Shown: piece after piece, positions 16,031 through 23,642 of the stretch
How positions within the stretch are numbered: the stretch's first letter is position 1
Layout: each line of letters starts with the position of its first letter
Source of the DNA: a virus
Length of the DNA: 30,557 nt
Direction: 5' to 3' (one strand)
Virus record (IMG/VR): IMGVR_UViG_3300024429_000025
Location: 1-30,557 of that record
Program-made: the position numbers and the translations under genes
Notes under the pieces: generated by a model
Told to the model about the DNA's origin: nothing
Seen by the model: the letters and a program-made list of their open reading frames with translations, nothing else
Databases searched by the model: none

Positions 16031-18543
16031 TGGCAGAGATAACGAAGACGCTGACAAGTCAGGCCGACTGGCAGGCCGCGATCGTGCAATACCTGACGGA
16101 TCTCACAACGACTCCCGGGGACGCGTTGATTGATACGCCGGCGGCCGGCAGACATACGATCCTCACAAACATTGTCAACATGGGATCGAAGCCGCTTGCG
16201 AAAGGGCGATTCTCAAGGAACGTGACCTTACAGAATGAGATCATATCGCAGAGGATCGGATATGCCCGGGGAGCATGGTATCAGATATTGACAAGTCAGG
16301 CGAATTGGGAAGGGTTCAGCCAGAAGAAGGAGAACATTGACACGGCGACGACTCCCGGAGATGTTGTGCTTGCGGCTAATCCTACACCGACGGTAATTGA
16401 CAATATGGAATATGCCAACGATGCGGCGGCACAGGCGGCATGGGTGACGAGCAAAGGACCAAGTTATTTAGACGAGTTTGATGATGATGTTATTGACCCA
16501 CATTTAGATAAAGCCACAGCAAACAATGGTACAGTAGTGGAGTTGGGCGGTAAGATCACGACTCATTCACCCGCGACTACTGATGGATCAATTATCAAAA
16601 CCGCTGACGCTGATATATTAGGAACAGCAGCGTTTGATTTCAGAATCAAAGCACAGGTGGCTGCACGAACATCAGGACATGGATTTCTTGGATTGATGCA
16701 TGACACGTGGGATGGCAATTGTGGCACAGGAGCAACCCAGACAGCACATGGCAAGTTTTCTATATATTTCCTAGCTGGTTTTGATTTCAGGATTGTTTAT
16801 TTCGATGTGGGGGGAGGTGCTCATTGGTGGAGTGGTATTGCGTGGGTTCCAGACGCTGCTACGGGTGTCACTTGGTTAACAGGGACTGATTATGTTTTCA
16901 GATTTATAAAAACGGGTAATGTGGCAGATACGGACACAATACAGATAATAGTTTATGCTGCTGATGGAGTCACTCCATTGATTACTTGCGACCCTGTTCT
17001 TCTGGAGGATTTGCAACATACAACTGGCAAGGTTCAATTCTACGCAGGTGATTTTAGGACAGAAAGTGGCAAGCTGGATATGGAGTTTGATTATATAGAT
17101 GGACTTTATCTGACTGATGCAGGAGCACTTCAATGTTATTCCGACGATGTAGAGGAACAACAAGGTACATATTGCTTGAAAGTTGTGGCAGACCAGACAG
17201 ATTCTTTGAACGAACGAATCGAGCGAGACTTGGGCGGTGGGGGAACGATTGATATGACAGGGTGGGCGATCTTGGAATTATGGATCCGGGCAACTCGAGG
17301 GGGTCAGCATATCCGTTTCTGGTTTGGTGAAGCGAATTATAATGAGAATAGTTTTGATCTCTACATCGAGGTGGCTGACACATGGCAGAAAGTCTATATC
17401 GATATCTCCGACATAGCAGACGGGGACAAGGACGCCGTTCGATATTTGGCTTTTGAGATAACAAATGACGACGAGGACACGATATATTATCTTGACGCAT
17501 TCATACACCCGGGATATGGATATCAAAGGAACACGATTGATTTCGGCGAAGTGCCGGAAAATGATGTCGTATTATCGGTCGTGCATAATATACCGGCAAG
17601 CACGTCATTGATTTATGTCGCGGCCGAATCAAGCGATGGTATAACATACGGGCCAACCCGGGAGATCTCGCTTGTGGACGATTCAGGAGCAATGCCGACG
17701 GGAACAAAACGCCGATATTGGCGGATCGGTTGCATACATGATACGGCTGTATGGCCTACAGTACCGACACAATACTCATTGACGCTTGACTGGTTCGCGG
17801 CGCTTGTGGATTTGAGCCTGAATGAATTAACCGTTCTTCCGTATCAATACGTGAAGATACAGGTCAGACTTGAGACGAACACGGGAACGTCCCCGGCGCT
17901 TCATTCCTATACGTTCACGTTCATAAACTCATATGATCTATATATCAAGAAGGTAAAATACAAATGCTCATCAGGGGGGATCAAGGTTGATATGAGCGTG
18001 GCGAGTGCGGATCCCGAGCCGGTCAATCCGGTCGTGGCACTACAGCAACAGCTAACCGAGGACAGGGGAACACAGGAGATCACTCATCGAAGTGGAATTG
18101 CGCTATGTTACGGGGAGTTGTGGGTAAAGGGCAATGCAGGCGCCACGGCGATAGGTACAGCAGGAGTTTATGTTCAAATGCTCGCCTTTGCGAATAACGG
18201 GCCTTTCAATTACACAACGCCGGATCACACCAACGATCACATAGTTATCGACGTTGCAGGTAACTATTTTATTGTATGTACTTTTTGCATAGAGAAAACG
18301 GCTGGCACGGAGATTGTGCTTGCTATTGATATCAGGAAAAACAACGGAACGGTAATCTATAACAATCTACACGCGCACAAAACACTTCTCGGCGGTGGCG
18401 GTGATATAAGAGCGACTACAATTTCAGGGATAATTCCGTCTTTGGTGAAGACAGATACAGTCGAGATATGGGTTGCTAATGAAACTAATACTGAAAACAT
18501 CATATTTGAAGCCGCGAACATGACAATACACAGGGTAATATAA
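16030..18543 (+). CDS. Large tail fibre/receptor-binding-type protein with inserted lectin-like module
   Basis: An 837-residue modular protein. The N-terminus has two related units: TLTSQADWQ...TTPGDALIDTP (residues 8-36) and ILTSQANWE...TTPGDVVLAAN (87-117). About residues 140-362 form a beta-rich, Trp- and Gly-containing module (HWWSGIAWVPDAATGVTW) resembling concanavalin/LamG-like folds. A carbohydrate-binding-like jelly roll follows (GTYCLKVVADQTDSLNERIE, then LELWIRATRGGQHIRFWFG). The last 170 residues look like a C1q/TNF-type trimeric head (VAGNYFIVCTFCIEK). It probably contacts host surface sugars. Start ATG 16030 is at the hub stop. The 16450-17120 segment is AT-richer, as if imported. 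Confidence 0.75.
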   Translation: MAEITKTLTSQADWQAAIVQYLTDLTTTPGDALIDTPAAGRHTILTNIVNMGSKPLAKGRFSRNVTLQNEIISQRIGYARGAWYQILTSQANWEGFSQKKENIDTATTPGDVVLAANPTPTVIDNMEYANDAAAQAAWVTSKGPSYLDEFDDDVIDPHLDKATANNGTVVELGGKITTHSPATTDGSIIKTADADILGTAAFDFRIKAQVAARTSGHGFLGLMHDTWDGNCGTGATQTAHGKFSIYFLAGFDFRIVYFDVGGGAHWWSGIAWVPDAATGVTWLTGTDYVFRFIKTGNVADTDTIQIIVYAADGVTPLITCDPVLLEDLQHTTGKVQFYAGDFRTESGKLDMEFDYIDGLYLTDAGALQCYSDDVEEQQGTYCLKVVADQTDSLNERIERDLGGGGTIDMTGWAILELWIRATRGGQHIRFWFGEANYNENSFDLYIEVADTWQKVYIDISDIADGDKDAVRYLAFEITNDDEDTIYYLDAFIHPGYGYQRNTIDFGEVPENDVVLSVVHNIPASTSLIYVAAESSDGITYGPTREISLVDDSGAMPTGTKRRYWRIGCIHDTAVWPTVPTQYSLTLDWFAALVDLSLNELTVLPYQYVKIQVRLETNTGTSPALHSYTFTFINSYDLYIKKVKYKCSSGGIKVDMSVASADPEPVNPVVALQQQLTEDRGTQEITHRSGIALCYGELWVKGNAGATAIGTAGVYVQMLAFANNGPFNYTTPDHTNDHIVIDVAGNYFIVCTFCIEKTAGTEIVLAIDIRKNNGTVIYNNLHAHKTLLGGGGDIRATTISGIIPSLVKTDTVEIWVANETNTENIIFEAANMTIHRVI

Positions 18544-18561
18544 TGAGAGGGGGAAGATAAA

Positions 18562-19254
18562 ATGGGTGGAAGTCTAACGAGATATAATTGGAGATACGAT
18601 CCGTTCACACAAGTCTTAACGCCGAATAGCATTGTCAACGAGGCACATACAATACCGGCCGGGGCGCCGTATTATATCCAGTTGCTCGAAGTGCCGAGAC
18701 AGGAATCGCCGAGTTCTGTTACGGTCGCCGGTTATGCCGAAGTCGCGACGGCTCCCGGAGTCGGAGAGTTTCAAGTTGACTATCAATTCAAGACCGGCAT
18801 GATAAGATTCAACGCCGCTGATGCGACCGACAATATACAGGTAACATATGAAGGGACAGGCTCGCCGATCCTCGCGGCGGATCAGAATCGAGCATGGAAT
18901 TATGCAGGGACACCGGGGAATCAGAACACAAACACAACCGCTTATGTTGATGATTCCGTATGTGCGTTCAATGTAACAGTCGCGGTACCATCGATTCTTC
19001 TTTGTCATTACATGGCGACATCACTTGAAAGTGGTGGTGCAGGGATTCGGGAATTCAGGATATTGGTCGGAGCGTCGCCATCGGAAGATCTGAAGGTTGG
19101 TGCGGCTGGTGGTTGGAATCCGTCTTGTGTAGCATTTATGTTGTCGGTTGCGGCCGGAGTGCATACTATTAAGGGTCAATTCCGACTTACTGCGGCAGTT
19201 GGATCGGTTGACGTACAAGATCGGGCATTGACCTGTTTGGCCTTGAAGATATAA
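18562..19254 (+). CDS. Accessory tail fibre/virion surface protein
   Basis: A 230-residue, low-charge, beta-rich protein after the main fibre. Residues 20-95 (PAGAPYYIQLLEVP..., then QFKTGMIRFNAADATDNIQVTYEG) look like a compact beta domain found in phage tip proteins. The second half (ADQNRAWNYAGTPGNQ...) looks like a separate head domain ending in ALTCLALKI. The ATG follows GAGGGGGAAG. It may form a second adhesin, or a cap or chaperone for the main fibre. The role is inferred from composition and position. Confidence 0.65.
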   Translation: MGGSLTRYNWRYDPFTQVLTPNSIVNEAHTIPAGAPYYIQLLEVPRQESPSSVTVAGYAEVATAPGVGEFQVDYQFKTGMIRFNAADATDNIQVTYEGTGSPILAADQNRAWNYAGTPGNQNTNTTAYVDDSVCAFNVTVAVPSILLCHYMATSLESGGAGIREFRILVGASPSEDLKVGAAGGWNPSCVAFMLSVAAGVHTIKGQFRLTAAVGSVDVQDRALTCLALKI

Positions 19255-19274
19255 GTATAAGGAAGGGGGATGAT

Positions 19275-19616
19275 ATGAGCGTATTGAAATTAGTAAAGCC
19301 GGAGAAGGAAATCAATCTCGGACAGTTGGAGACAGAATTGAATGGAGTCGCGGTGAAGGTCTATCGTGGCGATATCGCGGAGATAGGCAAGGACAAGGGC
19401 CGAGAATATGGCAACGGAATCTCGATGGACGACAAAGAGATCGCAATCGTAATTGACGGGGAGATAACAAACGGCATGAAGATTGAGGCGCAGAAAGTCC
19501 TTGACGAACACAAGGCGCCGGCGGTAGTTGATCTGAAGGCGGAATATGCGGCGGCTTCGACTGCGACGGCGAAGATCGAAGTCATAGCGAAGAAGATAGG
19601 ATTGATCGATGCCTGA
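19275..19616 (+). CDS. Small hypothetical protein between fibre and lysis genes
   Basis: A 113-residue protein with GGAAGGGGGATG before the ATG. A central segment KEIAIVIDGEITNGMKIEAQKV suggests a small alpha/beta domain, and the C-terminus is an Ala/Lys helix. No recognised family. It shares eight bases with the next gene. It may be a tail tip accessory protein, but there is no direct evidence. Confidence 0.65.
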   Translation: MSVLKLVKPEKEINLGQLETELNGVAVKVYRGDIAEIGKDKGREYGNGISMDDKEIAIVIDGEITNGMKIEAQKVLDEHKAPAVVDLKAEYAAASTATAKIEVIAKKIGLIDA

Positions 19617-19902
19617 CGGCGACACTCCCGGCGGATCGGTCAAGGAGCGGCTCGTTCGGATCGAAACGCAGGGGATATCTCACAATGAAACATTAAAGTC
19701 AATCGACAATAGACTCGCCGGAATTGGAACAACATTCAAGCAAATGAGAGAGAATCACTGCACGCCGAACGAACGGGAGATCACGTCATTGAGGGAGAAG
19801 ATCAAAGGTGCATTCCGGCGGATCAGAACATTAGACTATCTTATGGCCGGGATCGTCCTCGCGGTGATCGGTGCATTGGTCAAAGTTTTCGTCAGGGGTT
19901 GA
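19609..19902 (+). CDS. Coiled-coil protein with C-terminal membrane anchor (XhlA-like)
   Basis: A 97-residue protein. Its N-terminal half is charged with heptad-like spacing (SVKERLVRIETQGISHNETLKSIDNR). A basic block follows (REKIKGAFRRIRTLDY), then one hydrophobic segment (LMAGIVLAVIGALVKVF) near the C-terminus. This layout matches haemolysin XhlA-type holin-associated proteins that accompany endolysin genes. It heads the lysis module. A holin function is possible but not shown. Confidence 0.65.
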   Translation: MPDGDTPGGSVKERLVRIETQGISHNETLKSIDNRLAGIGTTFKQMRENHCTPNEREITSLREKIKGAFRRIRTLDYLMAGIVLAVIGALVKVFVRG

Positions 19903-20045
19903 AAGGGAATCTCTTATGGTTGCAAGTGCTGACGGCCGTCGCGCTACCAATTGCGGCGGTACTCATTGTCGCGTTGATCGAAACGAAGATATGGCACGAA
20001 TGGGATTGGTGGAAGAGGATATTCAGAAAGAAGGGGGGTGAATAG
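19899..20045 (+). CDS. Small single-TM membrane protein in lysis module
   Basis: A 48-residue ORF beginning at TTG within the stop of the previous gene (TTGA), or 41 residues from a second TTG at 19920 behind GAAAGGG. One hydrophobic helix (LTAVALPIAAVLIVALI) is followed by a Trp-rich, basic C-terminal part (WHEWDWWKRIFRKK). This resembles small holins or holin modulators. The frame ends two bases before the next gene. Size and start are uncertain. Confidence 0.5.
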   Translation: MKGNLLWLQVLTAVALPIAAVLIVALIETKIWHEWDWWKRIFRKKGGE

Positions 20046-20047
20046 AT

Positions 20048-20452
20048 ATGAAAAAGATGGCAATCGTGATGGTAATGGTGGTCATGTTCTTCTCGGTAAT
20101 CGGTCAGGCTGGCGCCGAAGAGGGATCATGGCTTGACTTGCCGGTATTCCCGAACGGACAGGTGAATGTTCTATATGACTTCGCGGTAAGTCAACCGGGA
20201 GCGGCTATAACATTGTCGCTTCTTGAGTCTGACAAACTCGCGCTTGATCTGCGGCTCGGTTATATGGCGACGGTAGAAGAGAACAATATCGGGATCATCG
20301 AGATCGGGATCAATATCGACAAGATCGATTGGGTTAATTGCACATTGAAGGATATCGTCAGTTCCGTCGGCGGATTTGTGGGGAGAGACTTTACGGCCGG
20401 CGTATGGCGATATGGAGTTTACGCGGTATTACTCAAGATAGGGAAGGAGTGA
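20048..20452 (+). CDS. Secreted protein with cleavable signal peptide, unknown role
   Basis: A 134-residue protein with a classical Sec signal peptide: MKK, a hydrophobic core (MAIVMVMVVMFFSVIG) and a likely cut after QAGA around residue 23. There is no lipobox cysteine, so it is not a typical o-spanin. The mature part alternates polar and hydrophobic strands (LALDLRLGYMATVEE, then GVWRYGVYAVLLKIG) and could be a small beta protein in the periplasm or outer membrane. It sits between small membrane proteins and the holin candidate, after AAGGGGGGTG. It may act on the envelope during lysis or superinfection; this is inference. Confidence 0.6.
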   Translation: MKKMAIVMVMVVMFFSVIGQAGAEEGSWLDLPVFPNGQVNVLYDFAVSQPGAAITLSLLESDKLALDLRLGYMATVEENNIGIIEIGINIDKIDWVNCTLKDIVSSVGGFVGRDFTAGVWRYGVYAVLLKIGKE

Positions 20453-20459
20453 AAGAGAC

Positions 20460-20783
20460 ATGGAAGGGATAGCAAATCTGGTTTGCGGCGTCTTCGGCGT
20501 TGAGAAGATTATCAATGTCGCTGTGGCGGCCGCGTTGCCGTTCCTTGGGCAGATCCTACAAAGGAGCAGTCTGAAGAAGTCGCAGGCGTTCCCGTATATC
20601 ATAACCTTCTTGGCGGTGGGAATATGGGGACTCGTCGAGCAAATAATCCCGGGCGGCGAGACGTTTGTCAGCACAGTCGGCCCGGCGATCCATGCGGCGA
20701 TCTTTGGTTGCGGTCTGCATGGATACCTCAAGGGGTCGCCGAAGTTCGGGAAGATATACAAAGCGCTCGGAAAAGAAAAATAA
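20460..20783 (+). CDS. Candidate holin (multi-TM small protein)
   Basis: A 107-residue protein with two to three hydrophobic segments: about 17-33 (EKIINVAVAAALPFLGQ), 45-60 (YIITFLAVGIWGLV) and 75-90 (AIHAAIFGCGLHGYL). The C-terminus is lysine-rich (KIYKALGKEK), as in holins. It is the last gene before the endolysin. No named holin family is recognised. It starts after AAGGAGTGAAAGA. Confidence 0.62.
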   Translation: MEGIANLVCGVFGVEKIINVAVAAALPFLGQILQRSSLKKSQAFPYIITFLAVGIWGLVEQIIPGGETFVSTVGPAIHAAIFGCGLHGYLKGSPKFGKIYKALGKEK

Positions 20784-20892
20784 CAGGAAGGCGCCGGGCA
20801 TGGGAGAAGATATCCGGGTAAAGCGTTTCGGCGCTCCCGGCGTCAGCCGCTTATGTTCGGCGCTTCTGTTTTCAGAAGGGAGCATATAAGAT
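20784..20892 (+). other. Structured leader before the endolysin gene
   Basis: A 109-base gap. GGCGCCGGG (20790-20798) pairs with CCCGGCGTC (20836-20844) over nine positions with one G-U. Inside is AGCG/CGCT (20822-20825/20832-20835). Further on, CTTCTG (20863-20868) and CAGAAG (20873-20878) form a perfect stem with a TTTT loop that covers part of the endolysin ribosome-binding site. A 29-codon frame (20800-20889) with a fair ribosome-binding site also fits here but is not protein-like enough to call. Translational control of lysin is plausible. Confidence 0.5.
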
Positions 20893-21378
20893 ATGATAAG
20901 TAAGTTGAGGATCGTCAGGGAAGTCACAGGGCTTAATTACTGGAATCTGGATCACACGCGAGATTGGACCGGGATCGTTTATCATCACTTCGCGACTCCG
21001 GATGGCGAGCGCCGAGATGCGCGATCCGTGCAACGATATCATATCGAAGAGAACGGATGGAGTGATATCGGCTATCACTTCGTAGTTGAAAGATACAAAG
21101 GTGCTTACGTTATCATAGAAGCCCGGCCATTGATCCGGATCGGCGCGCATACGAAGGGATATATGAATCGGGTCGCGATCGGGGTTGCTCTTGCAGGAAA
21201 CTTTGACAAAGGATACCCGGACATCGGTCAAATCATTCTCGCGCGGAAGTTGACGCTCACTTTACGCGCTCGCTTCAAGATCCCGGTCCCGAAGATCCGG
21301 ACACATAGCGAGTTTTCAGAAAAATCCTGTCCCGGAAACTTCTTGCCGCCTGAAATAATCAGGCTTTTTTTCGCTTGA
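20893..21378 (+). CDS. Endolysin, N-acetylmuramoyl-L-alanine amidase (Amidase_2/PGRP type)
   Basis: A 161-residue single-domain zinc amidase that cuts the amide bond between MurNAc and L-Ala. Likely zinc ligands are the histidine in WTGIVYHH (H31 or H32), H138 in KIRTHSE and C146 in EKSCPGNF. DIGYHFVVER (58-67) is the typical PGRP strand, and GVALAGNF is conserved. There is no signal peptide, so release needs the holin. The compact single-domain layout, without a cell-wall-binding module, is common in phages of Gram-negative hosts. An intrinsic terminator overlaps its last codons. Confidence 0.9.
   Translation: MISKLRIVREVTGLNYWNLDHTRDWTGIVYHHFATPDGERRDARSVQRYHIEENGWSDIGYHFVVERYKGAYVIIEARPLIRIGAHTKGYMNRVAIGVALAGNFDKGYPDIGQIILARKLTLTLRARFKIPVPKIRTHSEFSEKSCPGNFLPPEIIRLFFA
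21348..21371 (+). terminator. Rho-independent terminator overlapping endolysin 3' end
   Basis: GCCTGA (21348-21353), loop AATAA, TCAGGC (21359-21364), directly followed by seven Ts (21365-21371). A perfect stem plus T-run is a textbook intrinsic terminator. The T-run also encodes the final LFF of the lysin, so the terminator closes the structural/lysis operon inside the coding region. Confidence 0.88.
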
Positions 21379-21570
21379 AACGATAGACCTTCAGGAAGCC
21401 GATCCAGACGTCCTATCCTATCAGCCGGCCCACAGGAACGCGCAGAAGGGGCTTACAAGCCGATTTTTCAGGCTATCCCTACGGGATATACCGCATATAG
21501 AGAATATGAGACCCATTGCCCGGGAAGGCTCGGAATCGCTGGAATCCTCGAAAAAACTTATGCTTGGGAC
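21379..21570. other. Intergenic region between late and early operons
   Basis: About 190 bases without a supported gene, and 351 bases up to the next chosen start. It holds TATCCC TAC GGGATA (21474-21488), a six-base inverted repeat, and a GGCTTACAAGCC near-palindrome followed by GATTTTT (around 21450-21468). A GGAATC direct repeat lies around 21530-21545. There are no iteron-like arrays. It could contain operators or an origin, but nothing decisive is visible. Confidence 0.4.
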
Positions 21571-21599
21571 TTGACAAATGGTTTTTCATGTGGTATACT
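21571..21599 (+). promoter_or_regulatory. Strong sigma70-type promoter P2 of the early/recombination operon
   Basis: A perfect -35 TTGACA (21571-21576), a 17-base spacer and -10 TATACT (21594-21599), with transcription expected near 21606. The eleven bases TATACTGTATG match P1. It lies right after the late operon terminator and before the operon starting at 21730. Confidence 0.8.
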
Positions 21600-21609
21600 G
21601 TATGGTAGC

Positions 21610-21729
21610 ATGAGAGACGAAGCGCTTCAAGAAACAAAAAAAGAATCGGGACGCGGCCGAGTGATGTCCGACCTCTGGCTTTGTCCTCATGCGCATTCAG
21701 TCGCGTCCCCGGATAAAGGAAGGTGTGAG
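21610..21729 (+). other. Structured 5' leader of the P2 transcript
   Basis: A leader of about 120 bases. GAAGCGCTTC (21619-21628) is a perfect ten-base palindrome just downstream of the expected transcription start, a suitable operator. GGGACGCG (21648-21655) and CGCGTCCC (21702-21709) form a perfect eight-base stem closing a 46-base loop, just before the ribosome-binding site (GGAAGG) of the next gene. The frame is open from ATG 21610, but no ribosome-binding site precedes that ATG, so untranslated leader is favoured. Confidence 0.5.
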
Positions 21730-22449
21730 ATGATCGAAATGGTAAAGGATCAGGAAGTGAGCGCCGGGAATGACGCGCTCATATTGGATGAAGTCACTCA
21801 AGAGAATTGGGAAGAGTGGGTCAACAAACACACAATCTATGACCGCAAAAACAAGTTGAAACTCACCTATTATTCCGGCTTCGGGGATATCTACATTATG
21901 GACATATCAAATGCCGGGAAGAGAGGTAAGACTTGTTTGCAGATCTCGATTAAATTAGAGAAGCCCGATCGGCATTATTGCACGCATAACTTTTTTAGGG
22001 CTTCTTTAGTTGAGACTTTCAAGGAATTGCGCTCACTTGATATGTCCGGAGTGGATCGCTTCAGTTCGAAAGAAATCGAAAGGGATGGCCGGAAGTGGCA
22101 CATCAGTCATTTTGAAGAGCGTTCGGCTCGAATCTTCTCGCCATTCAACCTACTCGAGATTTACAAGCCGTTGAAGGAAGAGCCGAAGAAGTGGACAGTC
22201 CCTCATGCGCTCCGGGCGATTATCAATGGACAATATGAGTACCTGAAATGCAACGGCGTATATACAGATGATTACGCCTATGATGCGGCCGTAAACTTTA
22301 AGAAAGGTGAGATCACCGGGAATATCATTTTCGCTGTCCGGATCCTGACAAGCCCGAGTGGTTGGCATTGTTGGAAGGATTCGGAAGATGGAAGCATCAA
22401 TATATCCTGTCACAGTTTCGATAGCAACGAGTTCAAGCTGAGGATATAA
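21730..22449 (+). CDS. Hypothetical protein, first gene of the P2 operon
   Basis: A 239-residue protein with a mix of helices and strands. Blocks include LTYYSGFGDIYIMDISNAGK, FSSKEIERDGRKWHISHFEE, and a C-terminal SPSGWHCWKDSEDGSINIS. I do not recognise the family. Start ATG 21730 has AAGGAAGGTG six bases upstream. An in-frame ATG at 21610 would add 40 residues but lacks a ribosome-binding site and would translate the leader hairpin. First-in-operon position suggests early expression. Confidence 0.72.
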   Translation: MIEMVKDQEVSAGNDALILDEVTQENWEEWVNKHTIYDRKNKLKLTYYSGFGDIYIMDISNAGKRGKTCLQISIKLEKPDRHYCTHNFFRASLVETFKELRSLDMSGVDRFSSKEIERDGRKWHISHFEERSARIFSPFNLLEIYKPLKEEPKKWTVPHALRAIINGQYEYLKCNGVYTDDYAYDAAVNFKKGEITGNIIFAVRILTSPSGWHCWKDSEDGSINISCHSFDSNEFKLRI

Positions 22450-22467
22450 GAAAGGAGTGATATCGGA

Positions 22468-22779
22468 ATGAGTCAAGAGTCAAAGATATTCGAGATCCTG
22501 AAGGATGGCGCGTGGCACGCGACTTACGATATTGTCCGGGAACTACATGCCGGGCCGATCATAAATCTCAAGGGACGGATATCGGATCTCAATCACAAGC
22601 GCTATTGTGTGATTATATCGCAGAATGATCGGAAGCATTGCGAACACTTTGGCCTGACGCGAGAGCCGATCCGGTCAATGTGGTGGTATAAGATGGTAGA
22701 TTATAGTAACTACCTGCCGCCGGGCCGACTCGCGGAGATGGGACAAGGGAGTCTATTGAAAGAAGGGAGCGTATTATGA
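22468..22779 (+). CDS. Winged-helix DNA-binding-like protein
   Basis: A 103-residue protein. The first half reads as a winged helix (SKIFEILKDGAWHATYDIVREL, recognition-like helix INLKGRISDLNHKRY, then a CVIISQNDRKH wing). Such phage proteins are often built on a helix-turn-helix that senses or binds DNA ends or promoters. The ATG follows AAAGGAGTG. It lies just before the probable annealing protein and overlaps it by ATGA. It could be an operon regulator or replication accessory. Confidence 0.62.
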   Translation: MSQESKIFEILKDGAWHATYDIVRELHAGPIINLKGRISDLNHKRYCVIISQNDRKHCEHFGLTREPIRSMWWYKMVDYSNYLPPGRLAEMGQGSLLKEGSVL

Positions 22780-23642
22780 AAAAGAAGAAGACAAAGAAGG
22801 AGAAGGCGAAGAAAGTAAAGAAGGCGAAACGGAAGGTTATCAAGATAACGACAGCCATGACGATCAGCAAAGGTACAAATCTTATCTCGAGGGAAAGTGC
22901 CTTATTGGTTGCGGCGCTATTCGATCACGAAGATACAGAATTGATCGCGGCGGAGCATGCCGGCCGGTACGTGAAGAAACTCGGTTATGCTCTGGTCAAC
23001 AGTAAGACCGGGAAGCCGTATCTTGACGAAGACGGGAATCCGGTCGAGGCATTAAGCATGATCGGGATTCGGGAATGTGCGCGAGCGTCCTATCGCTTCA
23101 AGTTCGGGGAGCCAAAGGAGACATATCTTGAGGACAAAAAGCGATGGGTCGTCCGGACTGAATGCACGAATCTGGATACCGGGGAGAACGCGTGGGGCGG
23201 TGCCGAAGTAGATGAACAATGGGACACCGGCAAGATCAACAAGTTCGCTTATGCCTCGGCGATCTCGAAATCGCAACGGAACGCACAAAAGAAACTGAAT
23301 AAACTTGAGGACGAATTGAAATGGTTCGCCGTCTGGAAGCGTCAGGGATTGATCGCGAAGATCCCTTATGACCGACAGAAGGCGCTTATAGAGGTTGGTG
23401 GAGATCGGGCCGAGGTTGAGAAGATGGTCAAGGCTTGCTTCGTGCGTTGCGCGGAGATTGGGGTTGATAAGGATCTATGGCATGACGCCGCGAAGATAAT
23501 CGCCGGGGTTGACAGTATATTTGATGTGTCGCTTGACTGGATCAAGGAACGAGAACACACGATCGCAACGATCAAAGGTGACAAGAGAGCGATCGAGAAG
23601 TTCAAACTCCATCTGATCCAGAATCGGGATAAGAAGAAATGA
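22776..23642 (+). CDS. Probable single-strand annealing-type recombination protein
   Basis: A 288-residue protein. After a very lysine-rich N-terminus (first 20 residues), the core has GIRECARASYRFKFG and, at about 155-180, INKFAYASAISKSQRNAQKKL, a segment resembling the AYA/A-K-AxRNA signature of ERF/Sak/Rad52-like phage annealing proteins. The position next to a RecB/Cas4-like nuclease matches the two-component recombinase pattern of phages. It would anneal complementary single strands during recombination or replication. The family is not certain, and the lysine-rich N-terminus may be a DNA-binding tail. Confidence 0.5.
   Translation: MKKKKTKKEKAKKVKKAKRKVIKITTAMTISKGTNLISRESALLVAALFDHEDTELIAAEHAGRYVKKLGYALVNSKTGKPYLDEDGNPVEALSMIGIRECARASYRFKFGEPKETYLEDKKRWVVRTECTNLDTGENAWGGAEVDEQWDTGKINKFAYASAISKSQRNAQKKLNKLEDELKWFAVWKRQGLIAKIPYDRQKALIEVGGDRAEVEKMVKACFVRCAEIGVDKDLWHDAAKIIAGVDSIFDVSLDWIKEREHTIATIKGDKRAIEKFKLHLIQNRDKKK

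Noticed and set aside
20800-20889. 29-codon ORF between holin candidate and endolysin with an AGGAAGG site upstream
   Set aside because: The product has no protein-like pattern and the region forms stable stems including the endolysin ribosome-binding site; a structured leader explains it better.
21571-21729. Upstream extension of the 21730 gene to a TTG at 21571 or ATG at 21610
   Set aside because: TTG 21571 is the -35 box of P2, and ATG 21610 has no ribosome-binding site and would translate the leader stem.
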